DNA from: Symbiodinium natans
Taxonomy: Eukaryota > Sar > Dinophyceae > Suessiales > Symbiodiniaceae
Reading direction: 5' to 3'
Assembly: GCA_905221605.1 (NCBI GenBank)
Contig: CAJNDS010001313.1
Span: forward strand, 677,163 to 741,162
DNA: 64,000 bases
This document shows positions 9,936-22,035 of the stretch, in pieces (the first letter of the stretch is position 1; each line of letters begins with the position of its first letter). The notes beneath the pieces were generated by a model that was not told the origin of the DNA, did not search any database, and saw only the letters and a list, made by a program, of their open reading frames with translations. The position numbers and the translations under genes were made by a program.

Positions 9936-12109
9936 GTTCGCACCATCACAACTTTCTGAACATCATTGCATCTGGGAGCACACACAAGTCCGTCTAAACC
10001 ACCAAACAAAACCCTCTCATAATCTGTTGCCCTTTGGCAGCTCAAGTTAAGCATCGAACTGAACACTGTATTTGTCAAGCGTTACCTTCGATAGCTCCAC
10101 ACAAAGCTGACCCCTGAAGGGGAGGAGATGATCGAGTAGATCCGCCGACAAGAGTGTGAAGAGAGAATGATAGAATGTCACATCATCCTTCTTCTTCCTG
10201 TCGTGGTGCCTTATTCCTCATCTGAAGCACATGCTCAGATCCTACAGATCGTTTTAATTTGAAGTCTCTCGGCATCTGACAGCAACTGTCGACACACAGC
10301 AAACAGGCATGTGGAACGCAGCCCGTTATCTTTCTTCTATATGATCATTTGCATGTGTGGTACGTAAAATTCAGCCTATGAATAAGTTATCAGAACACCG
10401 CAGCGAAGCCAGCAGGCGTTTCAAGAAACTGAACAAGTGTTAGCCACTCGGTCTACGACCCAAGTATGCTCAAGCATGTCTTACATTTTCCTCATGTTTT
10501 TACCTGCCCTTACGTTTTCAGACACCCATCCCCCTTCCCAACCTGATTGTGTGTGGGTTTTTCACTCCTCTTAGTCTACCCGGGTCTGTTCAACTTGGGT
10601 ACATTTCATGTATGCACTGCTAAAGGCTCGATTGTGAAAGGTTGTTTTTTCTCAGATAGGACTGGGCAGGGCGGCGACGCGCAAGCGTGCAAGACAATAC
10701 TATGAAAACTAGTATATGTATATATGAAAGAGAAACCTGTCGGATATGCATCCCTTAACATAAGCGACCTTCAATAACATAGTCTCGCAAATTAATGGTT
10801 TAAAGTTTCGGTATTAGACTTGTGTATATTTGGCTAGAGTATTTAATGTAATTGTTTTCTAGTCTCTATGATTTGACATGATTTTTACTGGTACACACAC
10901 TACATTGGTGAAGTAGTTCTGTTTTCATGTAAAAAATATTAATTAGTTATATATTTATTGATATAGAAAACCATTATATTAGAAAACGTATGGCTTGCTT
11001 ATCTTAAAATTCTAAGATCGAGTACTTACTATAGAATCAATTCATTTTAATTTTCTTAAAAAAATCTCAAACTTAATCTTAGTGAACTCATCTAAGCTTT
11101 CTCGCATGGTCCATTCGCTTAATCCGGAAAATAAAAAGAAGAAGAATAAGAAGAAGAATGTTTTTCAGCAAATACTTAAACAAAATTGGATTTACTGTAG
11201 TATCCGTCCGTCTTACGACAGCATGCAGAATACGCTTATTGGATATCTCTTATAATGTCATACTCTTACATATTACTGGCTGCGTTGTATATATCTGCGC
11301 ATATATACATCCATATATTGGTTATGTTGCGAACTTATCAGGCGTAGTTTTGTTCTAGAGACAGACAGCTAAGGCGTGCCATCGGGTCAGATACTACCAC
11401 GAGTAGAGCACTAAGGCTAACAATATCGGACGCACTCGCAACTGAAGGAGCTAGAGAGACAATAGGTCATAGCAGATACTACAAGTCCAGATGAAAGAAA
11501 CTTACGTTGTTTTGTTTCTTTATTCTACATGGGTCAGAAAAACATAGGTGATACGGTATGTGTAATGTATATCCAGTCGTAGCATATATACTGTACATGT
11601 AACAGATTGACTAGAAGTGCACATCACACTCAGTAATGTTTTTGCATTTTTTTTGCTTTCGGATTTGATGCATTTGTAGACTCCTGCAAGAGTATATCTG
11701 GTGGATAGATGCCTACATCGCGTCCCTTACGAATGGTGTCTTTCAAATACTTACCAGTTTGTTCGATACAGTTTGCATATGTCCCACTTATTTTATATTC
11801 AATATGTCGGAAACAACATTTAAAATGATTAAATAATCGGACAAATAATATTATGAAGGATGAAAGACTGGTCATGAAGTTCAGAAGATGGCACGAGCAA
11901 AGATATGATCACGTTGAATTCTGTGTTGTGGAACTCGGATCATAATCACCACATGCATATTTTCGTCAGGCGAGCTCGTCTCGTATAATGGCTGACTTAC
12001 ACCCGACGTCCTTTGACGCCTGATGATTTCAGTGTGTGCTTTCGTGTGATACACACGGGGGTAGTGTGTGCCTTCTTCCTCTTCTTCAGATCCTGTCTCT
12101 TGCAGCTTG
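9936..12109. other. AT-rich island free of telomere-type repeats
   Basis: About 2.2 kb of mostly unique sequence, strongly AT-rich from about 10,700 to 11,900. A GAA/AAG purine run lies at 11,127-11,160. The longest frames (11,158-11,358 plus; 11,630-11,875 minus) are short and unrecognised. It could be an insertion of different origin. Confidence 0.5.
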
Positions 12110-12290
12110 CAGGCTTGCGAAGGGGCGGGGGAGAGAGGGGTGGAGGGGCTGCAGGGTGGGCTGTGGGCTGGCAGGGTTGCAGGGGTTGAAGGGCTGGAGG
12201 GACTGGAATGGGCTAGAGAGGCAGAGAGGGACAGGGTGAGGGAGGGGGGGAAAGGGAGGGAGGAGGGGGCCGGGGGGCTGGGGGTGGATT
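12110..12290 (+). repeat. purine/G-rich low-complexity tract
   Basis: GGGG-rich sequence with CTGCAGGGTTGCAGGGG and GGGCTGGAGGG variants on plus. Confidence 0.7.
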
Positions 12291-12292
12291 CG

Positions 12293-12600
12293 AATTCTTT
12301 GTATTATTTGAATTCTGAACCTCTATTTGAATAATTTAAATAATTCAAAGAATTTCAATAATTTAAATAATTCAAATCGACTCATTTGAATTATTTGAAT
12401 TCTGAACCCCTATTTAAAAAATTCAAATGGTGTCTCAGAATTTAAATGGGTCATTTGTATTCTTTGAATTCTTTAAATTATTCAAATAGGGTGGCCTCTC
12501 CTCTAATTCTTCCGTGATCCATTTGAACTCTTTGAATTATTTGAATTCTGAACCCATATTCAAATACTTCAAATGGGTCGGGTGGAGCCCACAACTACGT
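12293..12600. repeat. GAATT-rich satellite, left block
   Basis: Degenerate TTTGAATTATTTGAATTC units and their complements, related to the 13.4-15.4 kb satellite. The 86-bp array is therefore inserted in, or bounded by, one satellite family. Confidence 0.8.
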
Positions 12601-12617
12601 AAACTATCTAAACTATC

Positions 12618-13405
12618 TCCGGCAAAATTTGGCCGCGCATGTCTCATCGCAAACGAGAGCAGCCCGATTTGGCCAAATTTTGCCCGAAAGCTGCCCGGCA
12701 AAATTTGGCCAAATCGAGCCGCGCACTTCTCATCGCAAACGAGAGCAGCCCGATTTGGCCAAATTTTGCCCGAAAGCTGCCCGGCAAAATTTGGCCAAAT
12801 CGAGCCGCGCACTTCTCATCGCAAACGAGAGCAGCCCGATTTGGCCAAATTTTGCCCGAAAGCTGCCCGGCAAAATTTGGCCAAATCGAGCCGCGCACTT
12901 CTCATCGCAAACGAGAGCAACCCGATTTGGCCAAATTTTGCCCGAAAGCTGCCCGGCAAAATTTGGCCAAATCGAGCCGCGCATTTCTCCTCGCAAACGA
13001 AGAGCAGCCCGATTTGGCCAAATTTTGCCCGAAAGCTGCCCGGCAAAATTTGGCCAAATCGAGCCGCGCAATTCTCATCGCCTACGAGAGCAGCCTGTTT
13101 TGGCTAATTTTTGCCTGAAAGCTCCCCGGCAAAATTTGGCCAAATCGAGCCGCGCATTTCTCATCGCCTACGAAGAGCAGCCCGATTTGGCCAAATTTTG
13201 CCCGAAAGCTGCCCGGCAAAATTTGGCCAAATCGAGCCGCGCATTTCTCATCGCAAACGAGAGCAGCCCGATTTGGCCAAATTTTGCCCGAAAGCTGCCC
13301 GGCAAAATTTGGCCAAATCGAGCCGCGCATTTCTCATCGCAAACGAGAGCAGCCCGATTTGGCCAAATTTTGCCCGAAAGCTGCCCGGCAAAATTTGGCC
13401 AAATC
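12618..13405 (+). repeat. 86-bp hairpin satellite, nine copies
   Basis: AGCCCGATTT landmarks fall at 12,661, 12,747, 12,833, 12,919, 13,006, 13,092, 13,179, 13,265 and 13,351 (period 86, occasionally 87). Each unit has inverted arms GGCAAAATTTGGCCAAATCG and CGATTTGGCCAAATTTTGCC, themselves containing the palindrome ATTTGGCCAAAT. Because 86 is not a multiple of 3 and units lack stops, frames up to 260 codons open in all plus frames; these are artefacts. Confidence 0.95.
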
Positions 13406-15420
13406 ATTTGAATTCTTTGAATTCTTTGAATTCTGAACCCCTTTTTAAATAATTCAAATGGGGTTCCGAATTCAAATATTTGAATTCTTTAAATTCTTTG
13501 AATTCTTTGAATTGTTTAAATAGATGGCCTCCCATTTCTTTAATCGATTTGAATTCTTTGAATTCTTTGAATTCTGAACCCCTATTTAAATAATTCAAAT
13601 CGGCTTCAGAATTCAAATCATATCCAGGATCCCGACCAAAGAACCACCATTTGAATAATTCAAAGAATTCAAAGAATTCAAAGAATTCAAAGAATTCAAA
13701 TCGACCCATTTGAATTCTTTGAATTCTGAAACCCTAATTAAATAATTCAAATGGGGTTCCGAATTCAAATAATTGAATTCTTTAAATTCTTTGAATTCTG
13801 AACCCCTTTTGAAATAATTCAAATGGGGGTCGGAATTCAAATATTTGAATTCTTCGAATTCTTTGAATTCTTTGAATTATTTAAATAAGGTGGCCTACCC
13901 TTTTTCTTTAATCGATTTGAATTCTGTGAATTCTTTGAATTCTGAACCCCTATTTAAATAATTCAAATCGGCTTCAGAATTCAAATCATATCCAGGATCC
14001 CGACCAAAGAACCACCATTTGAATAATTCAAAGAATTCAAAGAATTCAAAGAATTCAAAGAATTCAAAGAATTCAAAGAATTCAAATCGACCCATTTGAA
14101 TTCTTTGAATTCTGAAACCCTAATTAAATAATTCAAATGGGGTTCCGAATTAAAATAATTGAATTCTTTAAATTCTTTGAATTCTGAACCCCTTTTTAAA
14201 TAATTCAAATGGGGTTCAGAATTCAAATATTAGAATTCTTTGAATTCTTTGAATTATTTAAATAAGGTGGCCTACCCTTTTTCTTTAATCGATTTGAATT
14301 CTTTGAATTCTTTGAATTCTGAACCCCTATTTAAATAATTCAAATCGGCTTCAGAATTCAAATCATATCTAGGATCCCGACCAAAGAACCACCATTTGAA
14401 TAATTCAAAGAATTCAATGAATTCAAAGAATTCAAATCGACCCATTTAAATTCTTTGAATTTTTTGAATTCTGAAACCCTAAATAAATAATTCAAATAGG
14501 GTTCCGAATTCAAATAATTGAATTCTTTAAATTCTTTGAATTCTGAACCCCTTTTTAAATAATTCAAATAGGGTTCAGAATTCAAATATTTGAATTCTTT
14601 GAATTCTTTGAATTCTTTGAATTATTTAAATAGGGTGGCCTACCCTTTTTCTTTAATCGATTTGAATTCTTTGAATTCTTTGAATTCTGAACCCCTATTT
14701 AAATAATTCAAATCGGCTTCAGAATTCAAATCATATCTAGGATCCCGACCAAAGAACCACCATTTGAATAATTCAAAGAATTCAATGAATTCAAAGAATT
14801 CAAATCGACCCATTTAAATTCTTTGAATTTTTTGAATTCTGAAACCCTAAATAAATAATTCAAATAGGGTTCCGAATTCAAATAATTGAATTCTTTAAAT
14901 TCTTTGAATTCTGAACCCCTTTTTAAATAATTCAAATAGGGTTCAGAATTCAAATATTTGAATTCTTTGAATTCTTTGAATTCTTTGAATTATTTAAATA
15001 GGGTGGCCTACCCTTTTTCTTTAATCGATTTGAATTCTTTGAATTCTTTGAATTCTGAACCCCTATTTAAATAATTCAAATCGGCTTCAGAATTCAAATC
15101 ATATCTAGGATCCCGACCAAAGAACCACCATTTGAATAATTCAAAGAATTCAAAGAATTCAAAGAATTCAAAGAATTCAAATCGACCCATTTAAATTCTT
15201 TGAATTCTTTGAATTCTGAAACCCTAATTAAATAATTCAAATGGGGTTCCGAATTCAAATAATTGAATTCTTTAAATTCTTTGAATTCTGAACCCCTTTA
15301 AAAATAATTCAAATGGGGTTCAGAATGCAAATAATTGAATTCTTTGAATTCTTTGAATTCTGAACTCTGTGTTAAATGTTTCAAATGGGATTCAGAATTC
15401 AAATATTTGAATTCTTTAAG
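13406..15420. repeat. 368-bp satellite of GAATTC units, five copies
   Basis: The landmark TATC(C/T)AGGATCCCGACC occurs at 13,621, 13,989, 14,366, 14,734 and 15,102 (spacing 368, 377, 368, 368). Most of the unit is TTTGAATTC and its complement, giving many EcoRI-like sites and strong foldback potential. The copies at 14,366 and 14,734 look nearly identical, so amplification is recent. Short minus-strand frames rich in EFKEF/NSLNS are artefacts. Confidence 0.95.
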
Positions 15421-15611
15421 GTATTTAAATTCTTTGCATTATTTAATTTATTTAAATTCTTAATAGATAATAAGAAACAAGAAAGAAGCCAAATAGACCC
15501 GAAAGGTTTCTCTCTCATATATATATTCAAGGGCCCATACTGAGGGACCATGCAAATACCCTTATAGGGTTTAATGGTTGATCTAAAATGTGGGCTCATG
15601 TCAGGGTCTCT
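15421..15611. other. AT-rich satellite flank
   Basis: Tail of the satellite, a short TA run at 15,518-15,526, then unique sequence. Confidence 0.5.
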
Positions 15612-15677
15612 TTCAGGGTTTAGGGTTTAGGGCTTAGGGTTTAGGGTTTAGGGCTTATGGCTTAGGGCTTAGGGTTT
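15612..15677 (+). repeat. telomere-type array with GGGCTTA variants
   Basis: TTTAGGG units mixed with GGGCTTA. Confidence 0.9.
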
Positions 15678-15824
15678 TGCCTGAAAGCGGCCCCCTGGCT
15701 GTCGATCAGCCTCCCACATGCCGGCCTTCCCAAAGCCCTGGAAACCTCAGGCCCTCAAGAGCCACGAGCCCTAAACCCCCCAAGCCCCAAGCCTTAAAAT
15801 CGAAGCCCAAAGACCCCGAAAAAT

Positions 15825-15867
15825 CTAAACCCTAAACCCTAAACCCTAAACCCTAAACCCTAAACCC
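15825..15867 (-). repeat. telomere-type array (CCCTAAA)n
   Basis: Six exact units. Confidence 0.95.
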
Positions 15868-15896
15868 CTCACTTTCTCAAACCCAAGCTCTCGCAG

Positions 15897-15982
15897 GTGC
15901 CTTCCATGACGAGGCCCCAGCTGATGTGATGCAAGATGCGGAGGCCTGCATCTCTGCACCTGGTGGGCAGCTAGCTCTCTAG
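15897..15982 (+). CDS. candidate exon, family unknown
   Basis: After a CTCGCAG acceptor an open GC-rich frame reads AFHDEAPADVMQDAEACISA and stops at TAG (15,980-15,982). A GC or GT donor before the stop is possible. It could be an upstream exon of the hydrolase gene, but nothing links them directly. Confidence 0.35.
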
Positions 15983-16512
15983 GCTTGCCATAGTTGGGGG
16001 TACCATTTTGCATCTTTATAAGGGTACCTTACACCCTATAAGGAATAGCAGTTTAGATTTTTGATCTTCTCCCAACCATGCACTAGTCTAGGTTTGGGGT
16101 TGAGGAATGAGAGTTGAGGGTTGGGGGTTGTGGGTTGGGGGTTGGGGGTTTCCCCTGCTACTCCCCCTGACAAACTCCCCTCCCCAAGCTTGAACTACGG
16201 TACTTGGGGGTGGGCGGGCGGGGGGCGGGCGAAGCCTGAGCCGCTTAGGAGAACTTGAAAAGCCCGAGGCCCTAAACCTTGCAAGACCCTCCAGACCGCA
16301 CATACGAAGGCCCATCAATCCTACTCGGAGGTTCATGAGTACTTATAGCCCAATGATCTGTCTACTTATAACCTACTTGGGGGACGTCGGGGGCTTTGTT
16401 GTGCAATTTTGTATTGGGGTTCTGCGTACCCTTAAACCTCAGCCCTACGCCAGTATGACCCTACCTTGAAGACCACCTTAACCATGAACTTGCTGGTCAT
16501 GTACCCTATACT
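15983..16512. other. spacer with G-rich repeats and a fold-back terminus
   Basis: GGGTTGGGGGTTG repeats at 16,100-16,160 and a GGGCGGGC-rich stretch near 16,210. Near 16,321-16,380 there is a solo copy of the GGAGGTTCATGGGTACTTA family. No exon is convincing. Confidence 0.5.
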
Positions 16513-16640
16513 ACTATAACCCCCATTCTGGTATGTGCATCCATTTAAACCACTTTAGGGTTGTGCTTTTCAGATGCCCTGTACTTCTATCACCCCCTAT
16601 TCAGGTATGTGGACCCACTTAAACCCTTTTTGGGGTTTCA
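16507..16640 (+). repeat. tandem duplication of about 73 bp
   Basis: CTAT(A/C)ACCCCC...GGTATGTG(C/G)A(T/C)CCA(C/T)TTAAACC occurs near 16,513 and again near 16,586. Confidence 0.7.
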
Positions 16641-16815
16641 TGTGGTTTCTTGAGGTAGGAGCATACCTGAACACCGAGGATCCGCAGCCACTTCGCGCTG
16701 CGCCCCGGAGATGTTTTCTCTCGGCATACATGTATACGCGTCTACTTGGCAAAGAGATCTACCGTAGTCAAAAAGCCTGGCATGTAGTGCAATGGTGTAA
16801 AATCGGGTAACGCTC

Positions 16816-16869
16816 TTTTAGGGTTTAGGGTTTAGGGTTTAGGGTTTAGGGTTTAGGGTTTAGGGCTTA
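16816..16869 (+). repeat. telomere-type array (TTTAGGG)n
   Basis: Seven units, the last with GGGCTTAG. Confidence 0.95.
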
Positions 16870-16888
16870 GCGCTCCTCTTTCTCCCGG

Positions 16889-16987
16889 ATGCCCAACGAA
16901 GCTGCTGCCAGCGGTGCCGCGATGGAGTTTGCCCCACTAGGGCAGCCGTCCAGCTTCGCGGAGTCTTCAAAAGGCCGTCGGGAGGAA
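16889..16987 (+). CDS. candidate first exon, family unknown
   Basis: A GC-rich island between two arrays opens with ATG and reads MPNEAAASGAAMEFAPLG followed by QPSSFAESSKGRREE. The next array starts directly after GAGGAA. It could be an N-terminal exon of the hydrolase gene downstream or of an unknown gene. The frame continues into the TTTAGGG repeats only because these lack stops. Confidence 0.35.
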
Positions 16988-17084
16988 GGGTTTAGGGGTT
17001 TAGGGTTTAGGGTTTGGGGTTTAGGGTTTAGGGGTTTAGGGTTTAGGGTTTGGGGTTTAGGGTTTCGGGCTGGGGGTTTAGGGG
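16987..17084 (+). repeat. telomere-type array, mixed TTTAGGG/TTTAGGGG/TTTGGGG
   Basis: Heptamers and octamers alternate. Confidence 0.9.
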
Positions 17085-17853
17085 GGGAGTAGGGCTTTGG
17101 GACTAGAGGTTTCCGGTGTCCTAGCTCGGCCTAGATAGCCAAAAGCGAAGAGGAATGCCAGCAAGTAGAGCAAAGGCCAAAATGCCAGCACACTTGGCCC
17201 TAAACCCTGAACCCTAAACCGTAAGCCCTAAACCCTAAACCTAAACCCATTGAGGCTCATGGTGCTGGCTCGGGGAGCATTCTTGAGGAGAAACAGGAAA
17301 AGCCCCCTAGAAGGGAACCTCAATCTTATTCCCCTATGTAACGGGCTTAGGGTTTAGGGTTTAGGGCCGTATATCGTCCCTATGTACCTAAGTAGCCCCC
17401 AAACTACCCCTAAATGGCCAGAAGGTGGTTTTCATAAGGGTCCCTCCCGCCTTTAGTCCCTTGACATTCAGAATAGGACCCGGAGTTCGTAGCGCCACAG
17501 CCCCAACACGAACGCTTTAAACCCTAGAAACCCTCCAAACCCTCTTGGGGTTGCAGGGGTTCTTCCAGCCAGGGCCTTCTCTTAACGGGTTCTCAGGGTC
17601 CAGGGTTTAAATTGGGAGTCAGGGTCTGCAGGGTTTAGGGAGTTAGGGTACCCTCGAGGAAGTTTTTGGGCTCTAGGTACCGACTTCTTTGCTGCCTCGG
17701 TTGAGTTCCCGAGAATGACAGCAGAAACCCTAAACCACTCCGAAACCCTAAATCCTTTCCTATAGTCCGAAGCTACTGGGCAAGCTTCGGCAACTGCAGG
17801 TTTCCGCATTGCCCTGCGACGTTGGGCTCCTCGATCTGTTCGGGCGCTCCTCA
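17085..17853. other. spacer
   Basis: Short CCCTAAA/TTTAGGG patches at 17,195-17,245 and 17,343-17,370; otherwise no recognised feature. Confidence 0.45.
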
Positions 17854-17921
17854 GGTTTAGGGTTTAGGGTTTAGGGTTTAGGGTTTAGGGTTTAGGGTTT
17901 AGGGTTTAGGGTTTAGGGTTT
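17854..17921 (+). repeat. telomere-type array (TTTAGGG)n
   Basis: Nearly ten exact units. Confidence 0.95.
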
Positions 17922-18006
17922 GTATGAAGATTGAAGAAAGCACGCCACAACATGATAGGGTTTGCTGCTCTTTGGGGCCATTTGGGGCTCAGTGGGGCTT
18001 TCGGAG

Positions 18007-18137
18007 TTGTGTGTGTGTGTGTGTGTGTGTCGGCGAGGTAGGGTTTAGGGTTTAGGGTTTAGGGTTTAGGGTTTAGGGTTTAGGGTTTAGGGTTTAGGGT
18101 TTAGGGTTTAGGGTTTAGGGTTTAGGGTTTAGGGTTT
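18007..18137 (+). repeat. (TG)n followed by telomere-type array
   Basis: A TG run (18,008-18,030), then about 14 exact TTTAGGG units from 18,038. Confidence 0.95.
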
Positions 18138-18417
18138 GGGGGTTAAGGGTACTTGCTTGACCTGCATCAGCAGCATGGGTACGGTCCGCGACTAAATGGT
18201 GGACACATGGTGGCCAAGATTTTCTTCACGGTTCTATGGGAAGTTGTGACAAGGCTGACTGATCTCTCAGCCCACTGATTTGTTGGTGGTGCTATGCTCT
18301 GGAAAGCCGGAAATACTAGCTTACTAGCTTTTGCTTCAGGCTCCTGAGAAGCAGCACAATGCAGCATTCTTCCCAAAATTTCAGCACAGCTCTAAGTACC
18401 CAGAAACCCTTAAACCC
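18138..18417. other. unique spacer
   Basis: A minus frame of 69 codons spans 18,167-18,376 without known motifs. Nothing else is recognised. Confidence 0.4.
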
Positions 18418-18556
18418 TATGAACCTCCAAGTAGGTTGGGCTCTTCTACTTGGGGTCTGAGGGTAGTTCTCTAAACTGGGGTCCCTTTTTGGGTCCCTCT
18501 TTGTAGTATGGCACCCTTAAAGAAGGACCCTGCAAGGGACCCTAATTTAGAGGACT
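18418..18556. mobile_element. fold-back element, CTCTAAA/GGGTCC arms
   Basis: The left arm at 18,469-18,496 (CTCTAAACTGGGGTCCC) is inverted at 18,525-18,552 (GGGACCCTAATTTAGAG). A minus-oriented terminus of the GGAGGTTCATGG family lies just upstream at 18,418-18,435. The central TTGTAGTATGGCACCCTTA resembles 37,258-37,275. Confidence 0.6.
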
Positions 18557-18755
18557 ACCCAGAAGCGCCCTTGCACCTCAAAGCAGCTTGGTCTTTGGGA
18601 GGAGTCCGCCTAACCCTTAGACTGGAAGTTCCAACAAGGCGACAAGCGCCCCCCAAGACCCCAGAGAAAATGAGTCCCAGAAACAACCCGAGATCATCTG
18701 CTGATAGTTGCCCTAAACCTTAAACCCTAAACCCTAAACCCCAAGCCCCAACGAG

Positions 18756-18808
18756 GAGCCTCCCTCCACTCCCAAAGCGCTGCTTCTCATCGTCCACGGA
18801 GGGGCAGG
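18756..18808 (+). CDS. hydrolase exon 1 seen: LLLIVHGG (oxyanion region)
   Basis: Reads EPPSTPKALLLIVHGGA plus GG, before the donor GG|GTGGCC (18,809). LLLIVHG is the hydrophobic strand plus HG motif of MGL-type hydrolases. The split Gly codon GG|G is completed by the next exon, giving HGGAGHSG. The acceptor is probably the AG at 18,754-18,755 (CAACGAG|G). Confidence 0.7.
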
Positions 18809-21720
18809 GTGGCCGGCGTCTCAGTGTGGGGCCTTTTTTTTCCGGGGGTGGGGAGGTTGGGGTTTAGGGTTCTAGGGTTTAGGGTTTAGGGTTTATAGGG
18901 TGTAGTAGGCGTTTGCGGTTTAGGGTTTTTGGTTCAGCTGGTGGCCTCTCAAAGCCCTTTCTACCTTTGGGTCTTTGAGGGATCTTTTGGGCCTCAACGC
19001 CCCTAAACCAAACCTCCTCAACCCCCCAGACTCTCATCAGGGGTTCCCCACCCCTTGAATCACCTTAACTAGGCCTACTTATCCCTAAATAGCCTTAAAA
19101 AGGGCTTACTGGCTCAAAACCCAACTTTTCAACTTTTGGGCTTCTTGTAAGGTAGTTTATTCTGAAAGTTTCAACTTTTATTTCCATGGGTTTTGGGCCA
19201 GTAAGAGGGGGAAACCTGGGCCGGGGGGGAGGGGGGCAGTATTGAGGGGGTAAGTAGGGGAACCCATGATCTAAGGTTGGAACCATGGGCCCTTGAGCAT
19301 GGTCCCTTGCTTATAGGAACGAAGTATGGGCCATCCCTAAACCCTAAGCCCTAAACCCTAAACCCTAAACCCTTTTCTATCAAAAGGGACCCCCAAACTG
19401 GGGTGGTCCCTCCTGCCATCCCTGAAGTGTCATGGGTTCTCCTGCTACCCGCCTTTACACTACCCCTCCCCCCATAATTCAGCCAATTTAGGGATACTTA
19501 AGCCGAATAAAGGTTATAAACCCTAAACCCTAAACCTCGAACTTTTTTTTTTTTTGGGGGGGGGGGGAGGGGTGGTAGGGAAACCCATGAAAGTGAGGCA
19601 CAGCGGGTACTTCGATTTGTTGGGAAAATCGCTGCTCTCGGCGGGATACGCGGCCGTGGCGTACGACCAGGTGGGCCATGCGGTTCTAAAGCCCTAAATT
19701 TAAACCCTAAACCCTAAACCCTAAGCCTCGAACTTTTGGGGCTTAAGCAGGTATTGAAGGGAGCTTATCCCTAATCCTAAACCCTAAACCTCGAGCTTTT
19801 TTGGGGGCTTAGCCGGTTTTGAATGGAGCTTACCCTGAAGGGCGCTACCCCGAAACCTCTAGACCCTAAACCATCCTAAACCCTTCGGGCGGCTGGCACC
19901 CCGAACCTAAAATGGTTCAGGGTTCAGGGTCGGTGTGGTAGGGCTGCAAGTACCCTGAATGAGGAAGTTCTGTTGTCTAGCCAGCCAGGAGTCTGCCGGT
20001 TGCTGCAGCTCTTGGTTTTCACATTCTGGTCTGGGCTCTTCCTCTTCGACTCAGGGCTTGGGGTTTGGGGTTTGGGGTTTGGGGTTTGGGGTTTAGGGTT
20101 TAGGGTTTAGGGTTTAACTTAGGGTTTCGGAGGGCATTCGAGAGAACAAGTTACAATTTCTGAAAAGCTCATGGAGCCCGACCATAAGCCCAAGCTTCAC
20201 CGCAAAGGGGTTACCTTGCAGTAACCTAAGACCTAAAACGCCCTGCCAGCTTCAAGGAGCTTTTGGGGTTCAAAGCTTAGGGTTTGAATCTTGAGGGTTG
20301 AGGGTCTAGAGTTTCAAGCCCCTTCTCTTTTTAGGGTTTAGGGTTGAGGGTTCAGGACTTAAGGTTTAGGGTCTAGAGTTTCAAGCCCCTGGTTGGCCCG
20401 CCTCCAGCAGCAAAAAGAGCCCGAGGTTGGCATGGGCTACTCTGAAGCTGGGCCGGCTTAGCCTCTGAGGGTTTAGGGTTTAGGGTTTAGGGTTTAGGGT
20501 TTAGGGTTTAGGGTTTAGGGTTTAGGGTTTAGGGTTTAGGGTTTAGGGTTGAGGAGGGCTCCTGGAGCCCTAAGCCACGTTACTGGGAAACCTGCAACTT
20601 TTAAAGGCGGAAAACCTGAACAACAAACCTTAAGCTAAGAGGAAAAATATGCTTGAACCTAAGCCCTGTACTGTGGGAGGGAATGTTGCTTAAGCCTGAA
20701 CACCAAACTTTGAGGTAAGAGGCAAATGAAACAAAAACAACACAGCCCATAGATCTCAAGGGCCTCTTGGGTCGGCCACAAGGCAAATCCCCTTTCGGGT
20801 GCTGGGGTTCAGGGTCTAGGGTTTAGGGATTTAGGATTTAGGGTTTAGGGTTTAGGGTTTAAGGTTTAGGGTTTAGGCTTGGCCTCAAATTCTAAACCTG
20901 AAGCTGCAAACCCTCTCGCACGCGCGGCCGCCGCTGCATAGCGAGTTCTCCTAGCATGCCCAGTAGTGCCCTAGGGCACCCTTTTTAAGCCTAGGTTACT
21001 GGGCAGCCTAGTCTCTTTACTCTCCAGAGAAGATGAACCCAGAAGTGCGAGCACTTCTTTGGGGAACTAGGATAAGCAAAAAGCTCCGTCCTCAACCAGC
21101 CTATGTCCCTGCACTCTACCAAGGCCCTGAACCCGAAACCCTTACAAGCCTCAACCTTAAAAGCCCTAAACCTTAAACCCTAAACCCCAAGCCCTAAACC
21201 CTAAACCCCAAAACCCTAAACCCTAAGCTTCAACAATCCAAGGAGGGCGAGGCCCCTGGCTACGTCGACAGCTTCGGCGACGTCGTGGCGGATCTTCAGA
21301 AGCTGGCCGAGGAGGTCAGTCAACCCAGTCGGCCAACTTACTGTTGGTGGTTTAGGGTTTAGGGTTTTGGGTTTTGGGTTTTGGGTTTTGGGTTTAGGGT
21401 TTAGGGTTTAGGGTTTAGGGAATCAGGGAATATATATATATATATACTCCTTTAAGAAGGGATTGTATAGGGTACCCCATTCCTTCATTCCCTACTGACC
21501 AACAGTCGGCCAAGGGGCCTCAAGATTCCGGATCCCCAAGCATCAGTAGGGTTTGAGGGATTTAGGGTTTTTTGGGTTTGAGGGGTTTAGGGTTTTAGGG
21601 TTTTGGGTTTAGGCGCCTCAAGAGTCCGGATGCCCAAACATCTAGGTTGGGGAGACCCCCTTTTCCGAGCAGTCCTTACTACTCAGGAATATAGTAGGGT
21701 GGGTTGGGGGGGGGGGGGGG

Positions 21721-21758
<38 letters not shown>

Positions 21759-22000
21759 ACTATAATCCTCATTAAGAACTTGTACAAGGGTGACATTAGG
21801 GCTTTAACGCGGCGAAGAATCTTTGACATCACACTCGGATAGCCCTGAAGACTCTCTGAGAAGTACACCCGAGTATGATCCTCCTAAGCCTTGGGGTCGC
21901 GCGCCTACCTTGAACATTCGTGGTACTTAAAAACTTATTAAAAACCAATCAGAGCTTCTGAAAAGGAGCCTCCGAAACTGGCAACTGCCCAATTTTTCGG

Positions 22001-22035
<35 letters not shown>

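Noticed and set aside
12514-13452. Frames of up to 260 codons rich in FGQILPESCPAKFGQI
   Set aside because: They repeat the 86-bp satellite in every frame and both strands.
13404-15190. EFKEF/NSLNS-rich minus frames
   Set aside because: Products of the GAATTC satellite.
19100-19115. Dinoflagellate spliced-leader relic near TTACTGGCTCAAAACC
   Set aside because: Only GGCTCAA is shared with the leader end; the preceding CCGTAGCCATTTT is absent.
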